Part shown: one piece after another, positions 5,475-7,399 of the stretch | How positions within the stretch are numbered: the stretch's first letter is position 1 | How the letters are laid out: every line of letters starts with the position of its first letter | NCBI GenBank assembly: GCA_025996865.1 | Contig: BNTV01000178.1 | Coordinates: 1 to 7,399 of the forward strand | DNA length: 7,399 nt | Source of the DNA: Bacteroidia bacterium | GTDB lineage: Bacteria > Bacteroidota > Bacteroidia > Bacteroidales > Azobacteroidaceae | Direction of reading: 5' to 3' | Translations under genes and position numbers: made by a program | Notes under the pieces: model-generated | What the model was told of the DNA's origin: nothing | What the model saw: only the letters and a program-made list of their open reading frames with translations | Database searches by the model: none

Positions 5475-7399
5475 ACGAAATCGTATGTATAACGACTTAT
5501 CCACCCAGAGAATGTGGTATTGCTACATTTTCCAACGATTTGATACAAGCCGTCGAAGCTAAATTCGGCAACTCGTATGCTATAAAAATATGCGCCCTCG
5601 AATCAGATGTGGAAAAACATTCGTATTCCGATTCCGTAGCCTATACGCTGAATACTTCGGATGCGGCCGACTACATCCGTCTGTCCGGAAAAATCAATGC
5701 CGATGATGCCGTTTCCTTAGTGCTGATTCAACATGAATTCGGACTTTTTGCAGCGCAGGAAAAATCATTTTTGCAACTTGTACAAAACAGTACAAAGCCT
5801 GTTATCATTGTTTTTCATACCGTTCTTGCCAATCCGGAAGAATCGTCGAAGCAATACCTGCGTCAAATGGTGTCGGCTTGCGCTGAGGTGGTTGTCATGA
5901 CGCAAACTTCGGCAACTATTTTGCAGCGCGACTATCAAATCGAGCGCGAGAAAATAAGCATTATCCCGCACGGCACTCACTTGGTATCGCATCAGGACAA
6001 AAAGAAGCTGAAAGAAAAATACAATGTTTCGGGTCGCTCGGTGCTTAGCACTTTCGGCTTGTTGAGTTCCGGCAAAAGTATAGAAACCACCTTGGAAGCA
6101 TTGCCCGCCATTGTGAAAGAAAATCCGGCGGTATTGTTTCTTATCATCGGAAAAACACATCCGACGGTACTCAAAACCGAAGGCGAAAAATATCGGGAAA
6201 TGCTTCAGGCGAAAGTTGTTGAACTGGACTTGACCGATTCGGTACGATTTGTCAACCTTTATCTGAGTCTGCCGGTATTGCTTGAATATCTGCAATTGAC
6301 CGACGTCTATTTATTCACCTCTTCCGACCCCAATCAGGCGGTGAGCGGCACGTTTGTTTATGCCTTGAGTTGCGGCTGCCCTATAGTTGCCACGCCCATT
6401 CCACATGCGTTGGAACTTTTAAACGATAATTCGGGGATTATTTTCAATTTCAAAGATTCGAGTCAATTGGCCAAAGCTACAAACAGAGTACTTTCCAACA
6501 AAAAATTAAAATCCGGAATGAGGATTGCCGGATTGCAGAAAACGGCATCCACCGCGTGGGAAAATGCGGCCATTGCCTATGCGCTTTTATTCGGTGAAAA
6601 ATCAGGCATGCCGGTATTCCCCGTTTATTCTGTTCCCCCTGTAAATACGGCACATATCAAACGAATGAGTAATGGTCTCGGCATGATTCAATTCGCCAAA
6701 GGAAATCGCCCCGATATAAAAACCGGCTATACCTTGGATGATAACGCACGGGCGCTGATGGCCTTGTCGCAGGTGTATGTTGAAATGAAAGACCTGTCGT
6801 GTGAAAAACAAATCAAAACTTACCTGAATTTTATCAAGTATTGTTTACAGCCCGATGGTTCTTTCGTGAATTACGTGGATAAGGATTTGCTTTTTACTAC
6901 TCAAAATCAGGAAGTAGGATTGGAAGACAGTAACGGAAGAGCCATTATGGCATTGGGTTATTTTATTTCACATGCCGGTAAGTTCCCCGATATATGGACG
7001 TCGGATGCTATTCAGGTTTTTAAACAGACTTTTCCGGTGATTCAAAAAATGCAATCCCCGCGAAGCATCGCATTTGCCATCAAAGGATTGGCTTACTATT
7101 ATAAAAAATATCCGTCGCCCGAAATTTCTTCTTTAGTCAGCTTTTTAGCCGACAAACTTATCAATTGGTACAACCATAACAACGAAAATAAATGGTCGTG
7201 GTTCGAAGCCTATTTAACATACGACAATAGCGTGTTGGCCGAAAGTTTACTGCATGCCTATCCGGTTACAGGCAATGCTGAATACAAAAAAACAGCAAAA
7301 GAATCGTTTGATTTTTTGTTGGGAAAAATATTCACAGGCGGTCGGATAAAAGTGATTTCCAATCAGGGGTGGCTTCAAAAAGAGCGAACGGGACAGCAG
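5471..7399 (+). CDS. GT4-family glycosyltransferase with C-terminal helical domain, 3'-truncated (right copy)
   Basis: The frame is open from the ATG at 5471 to the window edge: 643 codons, no stop. Residues 1 to about 375 form a GT-B glycosyltransferase of GT4 type. They include the YPPRECGIATF loop (10-20), IQHEFG (86-91), VFHT (114-117), IPHG (165-168), a TFGLLSSGK turn (194-202) and the nucleotide-sugar region SGTFVYALSCGCP (292-304) with E315. This resembles the mannosyltransferase-like GT4 group that opens with PPR-CGIATF. From about 395 an all-helical region follows, with GYTLDDNARALMAL (419-432), PDGSF (461-465), EDSNGRAIMALG (485-496), SPRSIAFAIKGL (529-540) and DNSVLAESLLHAY (585-597). 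Its spacing looks like an alpha/alpha toroid, as in six-hairpin glycosidases and epimerases. The C-terminus is lost at the edge. No signal peptide or membrane segment is evident. The ATGA overlap with GH130 implies coupled synthesis, so the pair likely builds or remodels one mannose-containing glycan. Confidence 0.87.
   Translation, partial: MNEIVCITTYPPRECGIATFSNDLIQAVEAKFGNSYAIKICALESDVEKHSYSDSVAYTLNTSDAADYIRLSGKINADDAVSLVLIQHEFGLFAAQEKSFLQLVQNSTKPVIIVFHTVLANPEESSKQYLRQMVSACAEVVVMTQTSATILQRDYQIEREKISIIPHGTHLVSHQDKKKLKEKYNVSGRSVLSTFGLLSSGKSIETTLEALPAIVKENPAVLFLIIGKTHPTVLKTEGEKYREMLQAKVVELDLTDSVRFVNLYLSLPVLLEYLQLTDVYLFTSSDPNQAVSGTFVYALSCGCPIVATPIPHALELLNDNSGIIFNFKDSSQLAKATNRVLSNKKLKSGMRIAGLQKTASTAWENAAIAYALLFGEKSGMPVFPVYSVPPVNTAHIKRMSNGLGMIQFAKGNRPDIKTGYTLDDNARALMALSQVYVEMKDLSCEKQIKTYLNFIKYCLQPDGSFVNYVDKDLLFTTQNQEVGLEDSNGRAIMALGYFISHAGKFPDIWTSDAIQVFKQTFPVIQKMQSPRSIAFAIKGLAYYYKKYPSPEISSLVSFLADKLINWYNHNNENKWSWFEAYLTYDNSVLAESLLHAYPVTGNAEYKKTAKESFDFLLGKIFTGGRIKVISNQGWLQKERTGQQ

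Larger units (their letters stand above)
3792..7399 (-). repeat. Right arm of 3.6-kb perfect inverted repeat
   Basis: This is the mirror copy of 1-3608, with its genes on the plus strand running away from the centre. The inner boundary is sharp. Reading inward, the two arms share the octamer atcaaatt (3601-3608, and as its complement at 3792-3799) and then diverge completely. The boundary lies inside the coding sequence of the AraC-family regulator, not at a gene border or an insertion-sequence end. No target-site duplication or transposase accompanies it. Confidence 0.97.

Overview
The window is one very large, near-perfect palindrome. Bases 1-3608 reappear as the reverse complement at 3792-7399, and paired positions always sum to 7400. 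I found no mismatch or indel in any block I compared. Only the central 183 bases (3609-3791) are single-copy. The real gene content is therefore about 3.8 kb, shown twice in opposite orientations and running outward from the centre.

The gene order in each arm, from centre to edge, is: the 3' part of an AraC-family regulator gene; a roughly 200-base gap holding a Bacteroidetes-type -7 promoter element and a 45-codon candidate small ORF; a GH130-family beta-mannoside phosphorylase/hydrolase gene; and a two-domain GT4-family glycosyltransferase gene cut by the window edge. Small ORF to GH130 and GH130 to glycosyltransferase are each joined by an ATGA stop/start overlap. This suggests a short, translationally coupled operon for handling a mannose-containing glycan in the cytoplasm. 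The substrate cannot be read from the sequence.

The organism is probably a member of the Bacteroidetes (Bacteroidota). The GC content is moderate (low-to-mid 40s per cent by eye), a TAnnTTTG element is present, starts lack Shine-Dalgarno sequences and are A-rich, and GH130 sits beside a GT4 protein with an AraC regulator upstream. No genus can be assigned.

The palindrome breaks inside the AraC coding sequence. The single-copy spacer is exactly 61 in-frame AraC codons that continue the left copy. The right copy lacks them and starts abruptly at the repeat boundary. Neither copy has the N-terminal part of the regulator. This fits a fold-back (template-switch) event within one araC gene. An amplification or assembly chimera is the leading explanation. 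A genuine recent inverted duplication is possible but needs spanning reads to support it.

There are no tRNA or rRNA genes, CRISPR arrays, transposases or convincing terminators. Each mirrored pair of features should be read as one gene seen twice.
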